Below, piece after piece: positions 17,668 to 26,101 of a stretch of 64,000 bases of DNA. The stretch comes from Cellulophaga lytica DSM 7489 (GTDB lineage: Bacteria; Bacteroidota; Bacteroidia; Flavobacteriales; Flavobacteriaceae), in the NCBI RefSeq assembly GCF_000190595.1, contig NC_015167.1:794501-858500 (forward strand), read 5' to 3'. The notes under the pieces are model-generated. The model did no database searches. It saw only the letters and a program-made list of their open reading frames with translations, and had not been told where the DNA came from. Numbering within the stretch: position 1 is the stretch's first letter; every line of letters begins with the position of its first letter. Made by a program: the position numbers and the translations under genes.

Positions 17668-17922
17668 TAGGTAGTACAAAAGCTACCCAAGCAAAGAAAG
17701 TTTTACATTTATCATTAATTCTAATTAAATTATTATCTCTTGCCAAAATAACAAAAGTTAAAAAACGTTTGGCAACAAAGTACTGTGGTAAAAACTCATA
17801 AACTTTAAAACAGGTTCTATGAGCTTTTTTTATGCGCTAAATTTAAGTGGGCACTTCTACTCTATAAAATAAAAAATCAATGTTTATTTTTGTTTTTAAT
17901 TAAGTAAAGATAAATTTGCTTT
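17668..17922. other. Intergenic stretch with right direct repeat and hairpin
   Basis: It holds a CGTTTGGCAACAAAGTACTG stretch that echoes the inverted repeats around the TM2 gene. A hairpin follows (CTCATA near 17797 with TATGAG at 17818-17823, then T7), and then the right copy of the 44-bp direct repeat. The last 57 bp are the upstream region of the Crp-family gene. Confidence 0.55.
17822..17865. repeat. 44-bp direct repeat, right copy
   Basis: It matches 15673-15716 with two substitutions (ATA versus GTG in the middle). Like the left copy, it begins in the 3' arm and T run of a terminator-like hairpin. Confidence 0.93.
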
Positions 17923-18495
17923 ATGGAAGACCAGTTACAGTTACTAAGACAACATTTTGAAGAAATCGTTTCTTTAACTGATGAGGAGTGGAACTTTATA
18001 CAATCGCACTTTGAATTTAAAAGTCTTAAAAAACACCAATTCTTAATACAAGTGGGGCAACCTGTAGATTTTGAATATTGGATTATCAAAGGCTTGGTAA
18101 AAGCGTATTCCATAAACGAAAAAGGCAAAGAACACATTCTTCAATTTGCTATGGAAAACTATTGGGTGAGCGACCATTGTGCTTTTCAGCATCAAGAACC
18201 AGGTACTATTTTTGTAGATTGTCTTGAAGATTCTGAGTTTTTCTGTTTGTCTTTAGAGAACAGGGAAAAAATTTGTTTTGAAGTGCCTGCCGTTGCCAAC
18301 TTTTTCAGAATTAAATCAAACCACGGTTACATCAATCTGCAACAAAGAATCTTGTCTTTGCTTACAATGACAGCAGAAAGTAGGTATGAGTATCTATTAA
18401 ACAAACTTCCGAAATTAATACAACGCGTTCCTAAAAAATTAATAGCTTCTTATTTAGGCGTATCCAGAGAGACTTTAAGTCGTTTTAACAGCTAA
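17923..18495 (+). CDS. Crp/Fnr-family transcriptional regulator
   Basis: The 190-residue protein has a cyclic-nucleotide-binding-like beta barrel (about 30-120, with FLIQVGQPVDFEYWIIKGLV) and a short C-terminal helix-turn-helix (about 168-190, KKLIASYLGVSRETLSRF). It lacks conserved cysteines for an Fe-S cluster, and its effector is unknown. It precedes a co-directional MFS exporter by 118 bp, and a 22-bp perfect palindrome overlaps its stop codon. It is therefore a good candidate regulator of that exporter and possibly of itself. The HTH tail is slightly shorter than usual. Confidence 0.88.
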   Translation: MEDQLQLLRQHFEEIVSLTDEEWNFIQSHFEFKSLKKHQFLIQVGQPVDFEYWIIKGLVKAYSINEKGKEHILQFAMENYWVSDHCAFQHQEPGTIFVDCLEDSEFFCLSLENREKICFEVPAVANFFRIKSNHGYINLQQRILSLLTMTAESRYEYLLNKLPKLIQRVPKKLIASYLGVSRETLSRFNS

Positions 18496-18515
18496 AAGTG
18501 ACCTAAATCACTTTT
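18494..18515. promoter_or_regulatory. 22-bp perfect palindrome, CRP-like operator
   Basis: AAAAGTGA and TCACTTTT are separated by CCTAAA. The core GTGA-N6-TCAC is the classic CRP architecture. It begins on the last two bases of the Crp-family gene's stop codon and lies about 100-120 bp upstream of the MFS start. A second palindrome, TGATGTACATCA, is at 18522-18533, and a related half site GTGATGTATGTC is at 18544-18555. Confidence 0.7.
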
Positions 18516-18613
18516 CAATATTGATGTACATCACAAAAAATCCGTGATGTATGTCCTCGCACACCCCTTTGTTTTCATAGAATTTTGTATCGAACAATTA
18601 AATACAATATACT

Positions 18614-19822
18614 ATGAAAACTAAAACAATACAGGGCTCCCAAACGGTAGCCAAAAAGAAGAGTCTACCAGCAGCATTATGGGCATTGACCATAAGTGCA
18701 TTTGCCATAGGAACAACGGAATTTGTAATTGTAGGTTTATTATCTACCGTTGCAAGTGACCTAGGCACATCATTAACGTCAGCAGGATTATTAGTTAGTC
18801 TGTACGCCATTGGTGTTGCTATTGGTGCACCCATTTTAACTGCCTTAACAGGTAAAATTCCAAGGAAACAATTACTAATGGGTATTATGTTACTATTTAT
18901 AATTGGTAACGGTTTAGCAGCTATCTCACCAAGTTTTGAGTTGTTGCTATTATCTAGAGTCGTAACAGGTTTTGCTCACGGTGTATTCTTTTCTATTGGG
19001 TCCACCATTGCTGCTAGTTTGGTTCCAAAAGATAAGCGAGCAACTGCCATTTCTATAATGTTTGCAGGTCTTACTGTGGCTATTGTAACTGGTGTGCCTT
19101 TAGGAACATACATTGGTCAGAATTTTGGATGGAGAGCTACTTTTATTGGTGTTGCCCTTTTAGGATTAGTAGGTGCAATAGCTAGTTTAACTTTGGTTCC
19201 TAAAAACATCAAACAATCGGCTCCATTACGTCTTATAGACCAATTAAAAGTGATTAAGAATCCGTCTATTTTATTGGTGTTAGCCATTACTGCATTTGGT
19301 TATGGTGGTACGTTTGTCACTTTTACCTACTTAACTCCGCTGTTAGAAGAAGTAACTGGTTTCTCTTCAAATATGACTAGTGTATTCCTTTTAATTTATG
19401 GTATTGCCATAGCAATAGGAAATATTATTGGTGGTAAAGTATCTAACAATAAACCAGGCAAAGCATTATTAGTAATGTTTGCGTTACAAGCCATCGTATT
19501 GTTTGTGTTATACTTCACAGCTTCTAGTCAGAGTTTTGCTATAGTAACCTTGTTTTTTATGGGAATATTAGCCTTTTCAAACGTACCTGCATTGCAATTA
19601 TACGTGGTGAAAATGGCGGAAAAACACTTACCAGGAACCGAAGATGTAGCATCTGCCTTAAACATTGCAGCTTTTAACGTCGGTATTGCTATTGGTGCCT
19701 ATGTAGGCGGAATGGTTGTAGAATCGAGCTTAGGTATTGAAGCGACTCCTTGGGTAGGTGGTATTCTAGTAATTGTGGGATTCTTGTTAACCTTAGTTTT
19801 ATTCAAAAAAGAAAAAATATAA
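18614..19822 (+). CDS. Major facilitator superfamily efflux transporter (DHA1/AraJ-like)
   Basis: The 402-residue inner-membrane protein has 12 predicted helices. The LAALWALTISAFAIGTTEFV-type first helix (here ALWALTISAFAIGTTEFVIV) and the helix-4/5 region with LLLLSRVVTGFAHGVFFSIG are typical of the AraJ/YdhP branch of DHA1 drug or sugar exporters. The substrate is not readable. It is paired with the preceding Crp-family regulator. Its stop is directly followed by the body of a truncated PQQ propeller gene in another frame, so the pair looks inserted there. Confidence 0.9.
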   Translation: MKTKTIQGSQTVAKKKSLPAALWALTISAFAIGTTEFVIVGLLSTVASDLGTSLTSAGLLVSLYAIGVAIGAPILTALTGKIPRKQLLMGIMLLFIIGNGLAAISPSFELLLLSRVVTGFAHGVFFSIGSTIAASLVPKDKRATAISIMFAGLTVAIVTGVPLGTYIGQNFGWRATFIGVALLGLVGAIASLTLVPKNIKQSAPLRLIDQLKVIKNPSILLVLAITAFGYGGTFVTFTYLTPLLEEVTGFSSNMTSVFLLIYGIAIAIGNIIGGKVSNNKPGKALLVMFALQAIVLFVLYFTASSQSFAIVTLFFMGILAFSNVPALQLYVVKMAEKHLPGTEDVASALNIAAFNVGIAIGAYVGGMVVESSLGIEATPWVGGILVIVGFLLTLVLFKKEKI

Positions 19823-19824
19823 AT

Positions 19825-20916
19825 AAGGATATTTTAGGTAATGAAAAAGTAGAGGAAGACCTTATTATTGTTTTAAAAAACGATGGAGAAATAACATCTT
19901 ACGACCTAGAAACTTTACACCAGAAATGGAATATTAAGTTTACAGATAGCTCTTATAATAAAATGAGGAATCAGTTTAAAATTGAAAACTCTATTTTATA
20001 TGCTACTAGTACACAGAAAGAAATTATTGCGGCTAATGTAAATGATGGTAGTCATTACTGGAAAACAGAAATTGGTATGCACTCTGGCGTAGATAAGAGG
20101 TATGTAATTAGTGGTCAGCATTTACCAATACAAGGAAATTTAATTTTTTTAGCTTCTAACAACAAACAATTATACGCTTTTAACAAATATACAGGAGACA
20201 AAGTATGGAACTACAAACTACAGTTTCCTTACAATAACTATACGCCTGTTTTAAACAAAGAGAATCTTGTAATATCTAACGCGCCTTATGTGTACTCTTT
20301 TAAATCACAAACAGGACAAGCCATTTGGCAAAGAGGTTTTGGTAATACTCCTATGTATTCTTTAATGCAGATTGATGATAAAAAAGCTTACGTTGCTAAC
20401 GAATATAATAAAGTATATGCTCTAAATATTGACGATATGGCGTCTATAGCTTGGGAATACCAAACCGAGGGTAAATACGCTAATATAGATAGTAACACTA
20501 TACTAGACGGTGGAAATTATTATTTTGCATCTGAAACAGATAGTAAAACATTAGATGTTATTGCTTTAAATAGTGATAATGGAGAACTAATATGGAAAAC
20601 TAGTTTAAACATTGAGGGTGATGATGTTAGGTACTTTAGCAAATACAATAACTATATTTTTGGTTTTACAAAAGCAGACGACAATGCTTTTTTTATGTTA
20701 AACGCTACAGATGGTAAACAGTTAAAAATAAGACAGCCTAAAGAGAAGATATTATCTAACATTTTTGTTTATAATGGTGACTTGTCATTTTTAACAAAAA
20801 ACTATTTTGTAACCTACAACCTTAAAGCAAACAAGTACACTTACAAAGATATTAAGCTTAAATATGAGGTTAATGATGCTTTTAATTTATATTTTGAAAT
20901 TGTAAAAGCTAATTAA
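19825..20916 (+). pseudogene. 5'-truncated PQQ-like beta-propeller protein
   Basis: From the base after the MFS stop, a frame of about 363 codons encodes repeated PQQ-type blades ending in W-x-(F/Y/T) motifs (HQKWNIKF, HYWKTEIG, DKVWNYKL, QAIWQRGF, ELIWKTSL). No signal peptide and no ATG, GTG or TTG start occurs at its beginning. The frame remains open backwards into the MFS gene only by chance, and the first internal Met comes about 45 codons in. Complete homologues of such propellers are secreted, so the 5' end was probably lost when the Crp/MFS pair entered. A short internal-start product is possible but would lack its first blade. Confidence 0.7.
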
Positions 20917-20940
20917 TTATTTACATAAACCTATTATTAA

Positions 20941-20982
20941 AAAAGAAAGACAGTATCATTGTTATGATACTGTCTTTCTTTT
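20941..20982. terminator. Strong bidirectional terminator
   Basis: A perfect 19-bp stem (20941-20959 with 20964-20982) with a TGTT loop has A's on one side and T's on the other. It separates the convergent propeller remnant and SDR gene. Confidence 0.95.
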
Positions 20983-21001
20983 TTAGCTATTAATTCTCCT
21001 T

Positions 21002-21715
21002 TTATTTACGTGCAGATGGCGGAACAGATGGTCTAACCTCTACTTTGCTTGGTAAGGTTCTAGGGTTCATACGTATTAAATCTACTACCATTTGACCTAT
21101 GTCTTCTGGTTGAATTTTCCAAGCATCTGCATCTGTAGGTGTGTGTCCGTTAAAATACGTAGCTACAGAACCAGGCATAATAGTAGTTACTTTAATATCA
21201 TACGGTCTTAAATCTAACATAATTGCTTGTGAAAAACCAACTACACCAAATTTACTAGCGTTATATGCGGCTCCGTTTTCAAAAAAATTGGTACCTGCTA
21301 AACTAGATATTGTAAAAATGTATCCTTTAGACTTTTTAAGTGCTGGTATTGCTGCCTTAACTGTGTTAAAAACACCAGTTAAATTAATATCTATAACCGA
21401 GTTCCAGTCTTCTGCACTCATTTCATCTATAGGAGAAAACCTCCCTACTCCTGCATTTGCAATACAAAAATCTAAACCACCCCATTTGTCTACAACTTGC
21501 TGTATAGCTTTTTCTTCATCTGCTAAGTTCCTAACATCAGATTTAATAATTAAAACCTCTGCATCTCCTATTGTTTTTAAGTGTTTTTCTGTCTCAACTA
21601 AATCGTTCTGTGTTCTAGCAGTAATAGCTACACTAACTCCTTCTTTTAGCAACGCTTCTGCTATTCCTAATCCAATTCCTTTAGATCCGCCTGTTATGTA
21701 TGCTGTTTTTTTCAT
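21002..21715 (-). CDS. SDR-family NAD(P)-dependent oxidoreductase
   Basis: The 237-residue Rossmann protein carries TGGSKGIGLGIA (about 8-19, cofactor-binding TGxxxGxG), NAGVG (about 90), the catalytic TISSLAG serine and YNASKFG (YxxxK, about 153-157). It is a classical 3-ketoacyl-reductase-like SDR of unknown substrate. A copy of its first 23 codons and upstream junction recurs at 29754-29825, next to the propeller/Dabb gene. This shows that the SDR was formerly the downstream neighbour of that gene and has been separated by 8.1 kb of inserted DNA. It may have lost its original promoter. Confidence 0.9.
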   Translation of the reverse strand: MKKTAYITGGSKGIGLGIAEALLKEGVSVAITARTQNDLVETEKHLKTIGDAEVLIIKSDVRNLADEEKAIQQVVDKWGGLDFCIANAGVGRFSPIDEMSAEDWNSVIDINLTGVFNTVKAAIPALKKSKGYIFTISSLAGTNFFENGAAYNASKFGVVGFSQAIMLDLRPYDIKVTTIMPGSVATYFNGHTPTDADAWKIQPEDIGQMVVDLIRMNPRTLPSKVEVRPSVPPSARK

Positions 21716-21912
21716 TTTAAATTATTTATAATTATTTCTAAAATTAAGAAGAAATTCTGTTTTATTCTGTGGTATAATAATCCATAACAAAAACATCATC
21801 TATTAGCTAACCTATATTTTTTATAAGTGCTAAATGTTCTTTATGAACTAAATATACCTCTAGTGTTTTTTCATCTTTAAAAGTAAGCATAAAACTATGG
21901 GTAAACCCTTTA
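21644..21912. repeat. About 270-bp direct repeat, left copy
   Basis: Aligned base by base with 29754-30023, it shows 13 substitutions and one 1-bp gap (about 95% identity). It spans the first codons of the SDR gene, the 46-bp junction and the last 50 codons of the propeller/Dabb gene. The period is about 8110 bp. Confidence 0.93.
21762..21912 (-). pseudogene. 3' fragment of the propeller/Dabb gene
   Basis: The reverse strand reads the final codons of the 508-residue protein encoded at 29873-31399 (the end MDYYTTE and the terminal stop are intact). Homology stops abruptly at 21912. It is a remnant left by the 8.1-kb insertion. Confidence 0.85.
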
Positions 21913-22114
21913 TTTATTATAGTAACTAATAACTTAATAAATACAAAGAATTCATCAAGTTAATTTCTTTTACATTTCCCTTTATTTTAAAAATATAGTC
22001 TTTTAGAAAAGAAAAGAAACCGTTTAGAAAAATTTTTAAATACATAAGCGCAGCACTTTTACATTTGCTTTCATATACCAGTAAACCTATTTAAAAACCA
22101 AAAAATAAAACCAA
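21913..22114. other. Intergenic left margin of the 8.1-kb insertion
   Basis: This is an AT-rich upstream region for the anchor/LRR lipoprotein gene. I see no gene. A single ACCGTTTAG at 22019-22027 fits one half of a LytTR-type binding site, but no properly spaced second half is evident. Confidence 0.4.
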
Positions 22115-24598
22115 ATGAGAAAAAAAATTACAGCGTATACAAGTGTTATAGTTTTTATGCTAATTAGTATAATAAGTTGTAGTAAAGATGAAGAAATTTT
22201 ACCTGCAGAATTTTCTATTGATGAAACTATGTTTGATTATGCAGGTGTTATGGTAACTGAATTTTCATCAAAGAGTTTTACCATAACTAATACAGGAGGT
22301 AGAGATTTAGAATTAACTTCTTTTTCATTAACAGGAGATGCCTCTGCAGATTTTTCAACAAATGCTTCAGAAAATTCATTGTCAGCAGGAGATAGTTACG
22401 TGTTTGATGTAGTTTTTGAGCCGCAATCAGAAGGAGAAAAAAACGCAGACCTTGTTATATTAACTAATGATGGAAAAAAAACTATAAACTTAACAGGTAT
22501 AGCATCTCCTCAGTTAGTGGCTGCTGCTACTTTGAGTACTACAAACATTGATTTTACCAATGTAGAAATAGGAGCATCGAGTTCTTTACCATTTACAATT
22601 ACAAGTACTGGAGATAGTGATTTAGAAATAATTGGATATTCTTTTTCTGGAGCTAATGCAAGTGATTTTACTACAAACGGAACAGCAACAACAGTAAGTC
22701 CAAACCAAACTTCAGATGTTTCGGTAACTTTTACACCGCAATCTGAAGGTGTAAAATCTGCTGTGTTAGCAATAGAAACGAATGCAGGAACTTTTAATGT
22801 TGCTGTTGAAGGAAATGGAACTGCGCAACCAATGCCTGTTATTTCTTTAGACAACACTTCATTAGATTTTGAAGATGTTGAACTAAATACGGATAATGAT
22901 TTAATATTGGTAGTATCAAATACTGGATCTGCAGATTTAGTTATTACTAATTTTACGTTTAACGGAACAGATGCGTCTCAATTTTCAGTACAAAACGTAG
23001 TTACACCTTTAACCATTGCTGCAGGAACCAATACATCAGTAACTGTACAATTTAGTCCAACTTCTGAAGGAGCAAAATCTGCGGTATTAGTTATAGATTC
23101 AAATGTGGCAGATGCTTCTGTAAGTTTAACAGGTACAGGAATTGCAGCAGCTACTTCTGTGATGCAGTTTAGTGAATCACCAATTAGTTTTGGAAATGTA
23201 GCCGTAGGACAAGAGTTGTCTAAAAACATTACAATTTCTAATACAGGTACTGCAGATTTAGAGATTACTAATGCAAATGTTATTGGAGGTAGTTCTGCAT
23301 CATCTTTCACAGTAATAGGAGGAACAAGTTCGTTAATTAGAACAATTGCTCCTGGAGGTAGTTATACATTTGAAGTAAAGTTTACTCCAAGTTCAGAAGG
23401 TTTTGCTTCTGGTTCTATTAGATTTAGTAATAATTCTAGTGAAAATGAAGTGTCTTTACCAATGAATGGAACAGGAACAGCGCCAGCACAACCTGCAATT
23501 GCATTTAGTGAAACAGGATTAAATTTTGGAGACGTTACAGTTGGCAACTCAGGAACCGATTTAACTTTTGATATTCAAAATAATGGTCAAGGAAATTTAG
23601 AGGTAAGCACTATTAGAATTAACGGAGCTAACGCAAGTGATTTTAGTTTAATTAATGTGTCTGCACCACAAACTGTAATGACAAACGGTTATTATACTGT
23701 TAATGTTAGATTTACACCACAAAGCGTAGGCCAAAAATACGCACAAATTGTTGTAGAAAGCAATGATCCTACAAAACCTAATTATGGTATTATAGCTCAA
23801 GGAAATGGATTACAAGCTACTACAGGTACTATTGTTAATATACCAGATGCTAACTTTAAAGCAGCATTAGTAGGGAATTCATCAATCAATACAAACGGAG
23901 ATGGTGAAATTCAAGTGTCAGAAGCTCAAGCTTTCACGGGTGAAATTAGAGTAGACGGATTAAATATTTTAGATGTAACGGGTTTGGAGGCTTTTGTGAA
24001 TATTACACAGTTTCATGCAGAGAATAATTCGTTAACAAGTATAGATTTAAGTCAAAATACAGCAGTAACAAGGTTAACCTTAAAAGGAAATAGTTTAACA
24101 GCCTTAGATCTTTCTGCTAATTTAGCACTAGAAACTATATTAATTCAGCAAAATAGTATTAGTACAATAGATTTAACAAATCATTCTAGCTTAGTGAACT
24201 TTCAATGTGGAGACAACAATATTTCTACGCTAGTGTTACCTACTACTGCAAACGGTTTAAGAACTTTATATTTAGAAGAAAATCAAATTAGTACGTTAGA
24301 TGTTTCTATGTATCCAGATTTAAGAACACTTGTTGCGTATAATAACAACTTGTCAAGTATGGATATTTCTAATAATTCAAGAGTAATCTCATTGCATGTA
24401 AGAAATAATAATTTAACAAGTTTAAACGTAGCAAATGGTAATAATGTAAATTTCATTTATATGGTTGCAGATGGAAATGCTAACTTAACGTGTATTCAAC
24501 ATGATGCAGGTTTTGATCCTTTAAATCCACCAAATACTACAGCAAATCAATGGTCAAAGCCAAGCGGAGCCTCTTGGAGTACTACTAGCTGTCAATAA
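22115..24598 (+). CDS. Lipoprotein with five choice-of-anchor-D/ASH-like domains and C-terminal leucine-rich repeats
   Basis: The 827-residue protein has a lipoprotein signal (FMLISIISC, Cys near residue 22). Five Ig-like repeats of about 100 residues follow, each with an F-x-x-V-x-(V/I)-G-x(5-8)-(I/V)-T-N-T-G pattern, for example FGNVAVGQELSKNITISNTG. From about residue 575 comes the segment VNIPDANFKAALVG and then LRRs (LKGNSLTALDLSANLALETI and similar) up to the C-terminus. These modules are known for binding and adhesion, and the protein is probably surface exposed. It is the first gene of the 8.1-kb insertion, upstream of a secreted protein and a two-component pair. Confidence 0.85.
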   Translation: MRKKITAYTSVIVFMLISIISCSKDEEILPAEFSIDETMFDYAGVMVTEFSSKSFTITNTGGRDLELTSFSLTGDASADFSTNASENSLSAGDSYVFDVVFEPQSEGEKNADLVILTNDGKKTINLTGIASPQLVAAATLSTTNIDFTNVEIGASSSLPFTITSTGDSDLEIIGYSFSGANASDFTTNGTATTVSPNQTSDVSVTFTPQSEGVKSAVLAIETNAGTFNVAVEGNGTAQPMPVISLDNTSLDFEDVELNTDNDLILVVSNTGSADLVITNFTFNGTDASQFSVQNVVTPLTIAAGTNTSVTVQFSPTSEGAKSAVLVIDSNVADASVSLTGTGIAAATSVMQFSESPISFGNVAVGQELSKNITISNTGTADLEITNANVIGGSSASSFTVIGGTSSLIRTIAPGGSYTFEVKFTPSSEGFASGSIRFSNNSSENEVSLPMNGTGTAPAQPAIAFSETGLNFGDVTVGNSGTDLTFDIQNNGQGNLEVSTIRINGANASDFSLINVSAPQTVMTNGYYTVNVRFTPQSVGQKYAQIVVESNDPTKPNYGIIAQGNGLQATTGTIVNIPDANFKAALVGNSSINTNGDGEIQVSEAQAFTGEIRVDGLNILDVTGLEAFVNITQFHAENNSLTSIDLSQNTAVTRLTLKGNSLTALDLSANLALETILIQQNSISTIDLTNHSSLVNFQCGDNNISTLVLPTTANGLRTLYLEENQISTLDVSMYPDLRTLVAYNNNLSSMDISNNSRVISLHVRNNNLTSLNVANGNNVNFIYMVADGNANLTCIQHDAGFDPLNPPNTTANQWSKPSGASWSTTSCQ

Positions 24599-24667
24599 AC
24601 AAAATTTACTAAATATACAGAAGTTGCCTGTAGTTACAGGCAACTTTACTCAACTAAATATGTTATT

Positions 24668-25993
24668 ATGAAACTTACAACATCAAAAATAATATGTCTA
24701 TTTTTTTTGGGTTTTTTAACGCAATTTTCTGCACACGCGCAATTTGGAAATATGCTTAAAAAAGCTAAAAAAAATATAGCTAAAAAGGCAGAAAATAAAA
24801 TAAGCGCTAAAAACAGTACTAGCGACTCTAATAGTCAGACCAATTCAGAAGAAAAAACATCATACACAGACGAAGAATTTAAACAAGAACTAGCTAAAAA
24901 GTACCCTAACGATAAGGAAAAGCAAGAGTACTATTTTAAAAAGTATAAAGAATACCAACAAAAACAAACCGCAGAAAAAGAAGCTTTATTAGCTAAAGAA
25001 AATAGTAAAGGAACGGTTGTGAGTGAAATTCCTTCCCCGGTAGAAAGTAGTGAAGATGATAAATTTAAAGACAATCAAATTTATGTGTTAAACAGAACAA
25101 AGTTTAAAAAAATACCTGCTTATGATGGTGGTTTTTCAGATAAAATGAAACTGTCTGGTTACTACCATTTATCACAATATTTTGTTAGAAACCCTGCAAA
25201 CCATTTTGATAGTGACCCAGGTGATATTTATGAAGGTTTTTCTTTAGAATACAACCCTGAATCTTATGAAGTAAACGCATATTTTTCTGCCGATAAAAAG
25301 CGTTACGGTGTGGTTCCTGAACAGTATAGAAAATCTGCTAATAAAGGAAATATTCAGTTTCAGTTTGGTATGGGAGACGGACCAGAGTGGACCAATGCCA
25401 ACGTGCTTTTACTTGAACCGGGTGTACTATTAATTGGAGCAGAAGTGTATCATAAAAATGATGAAGAAGGACATAAATGGATGAATAACGCACAACCACA
25501 ACAGTTTGTTATTGCAGCTAAAAATCCTGATTTAATAAAAAAGTATTATAAAAACCCAGAGGTAACTTCTAAGGCAACTTTTGCAAAGTTTGATGATTTA
25601 CGTAAAGACTGGTTAGGAGCAAAGTTAAATAGTGTAACAATGCCAGTAAAAGGAAGTTTTGATAAAAACTCAGCAATTAAAACTGCAGCTGTAAGTGGAT
25701 TAAATACATACTATGGTAAAATGAGTATGAAAAACTTATATCAATACATGACATCTAATAAATGGTCTACTGTAAAACATAAAGTAACAGGCGTGCCTTT
25801 ATATCAATGGTCGGTTGGTGCTGTTATACAAGAAAATAAAAGTGGGAAATGTATGCTAAACCAATTTATTGTAAGAAGAGATTATACTGGTGGTGGCAAC
25901 TACGGAAATCCGTATTTTAACGGAATAAACCGCGGTAGTATTAGAGCACCATATGGAGATTATGTAAAGTGTGATGCAAGGCCAAATAATTAA
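24668..25993 (+). CDS. Secreted hypothetical protein
   Basis: The 441-residue protein has a signal peptide (IICLFFLGFLTQFSAHAQ), a lysine-rich linker (KKAKKNIAKKAENKISAKN) and a Gln/Lys/Glu coiled-coil-like stretch to about residue 115. A compact domain of about 320 residues ends in a glycine/aromatic-rich segment (DYTGGGNYGNPYFNGINRG). I do not recognise a family. It is 70 bp behind the anchor/LRR gene and followed by a terminator, so the two likely form one transcription unit. Confidence 0.75.
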   Translation: MKLTTSKIICLFFLGFLTQFSAHAQFGNMLKKAKKNIAKKAENKISAKNSTSDSNSQTNSEEKTSYTDEEFKQELAKKYPNDKEKQEYYFKKYKEYQQKQTAEKEALLAKENSKGTVVSEIPSPVESSEDDKFKDNQIYVLNRTKFKKIPAYDGGFSDKMKLSGYYHLSQYFVRNPANHFDSDPGDIYEGFSLEYNPESYEVNAYFSADKKRYGVVPEQYRKSANKGNIQFQFGMGDGPEWTNANVLLLEPGVLLIGAEVYHKNDEEGHKWMNNAQPQQFVIAAKNPDLIKKYYKNPEVTSKATFAKFDDLRKDWLGAKLNSVTMPVKGSFDKNSAIKTAAVSGLNTYYGKMSMKNLYQYMTSNKWSTVKHKVTGVPLYQWSVGAVIQENKSGKCMLNQFIVRRDYTGGGNYGNPYFNGINRGSIRAPYGDYVKCDARPNN

Positions 25994-26040
25994 ATACTAA
26001 CAATTAAAAGCAACTAATTTTTAGATTTATATTTTAAAAG

Positions 26041-26084
26041 AAAAGGCGGTGATTTGTTTATATTGCAATACCGTCTTTTTTTTT
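26041..26084 (+). terminator. Terminator before the sensor kinase gene
   Basis: AAAAGGCGGT (26041-26050) pairs with ACCGTCTTTT (26070-26079, one G-T pair), followed by a run of T's. It closes the unit ending at 25993. Confidence 0.85.
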
Positions 26085-26101
26085 GACATAGTTTATATTT
26101 T

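Noticed and set aside
19750-19822. PQQ propeller protein starting inside the MFS gene
   Set aside because: The 24 codons before 19825 are MFS sequence read in another frame, with no signal peptide. The open frame is accidental.
22019-22027. LytTR binding site upstream of the anchor/LRR gene
   Set aside because: Only one half (ACCGTTTAG) fits the consensus; no second half at the expected 21-22-bp spacing was found.
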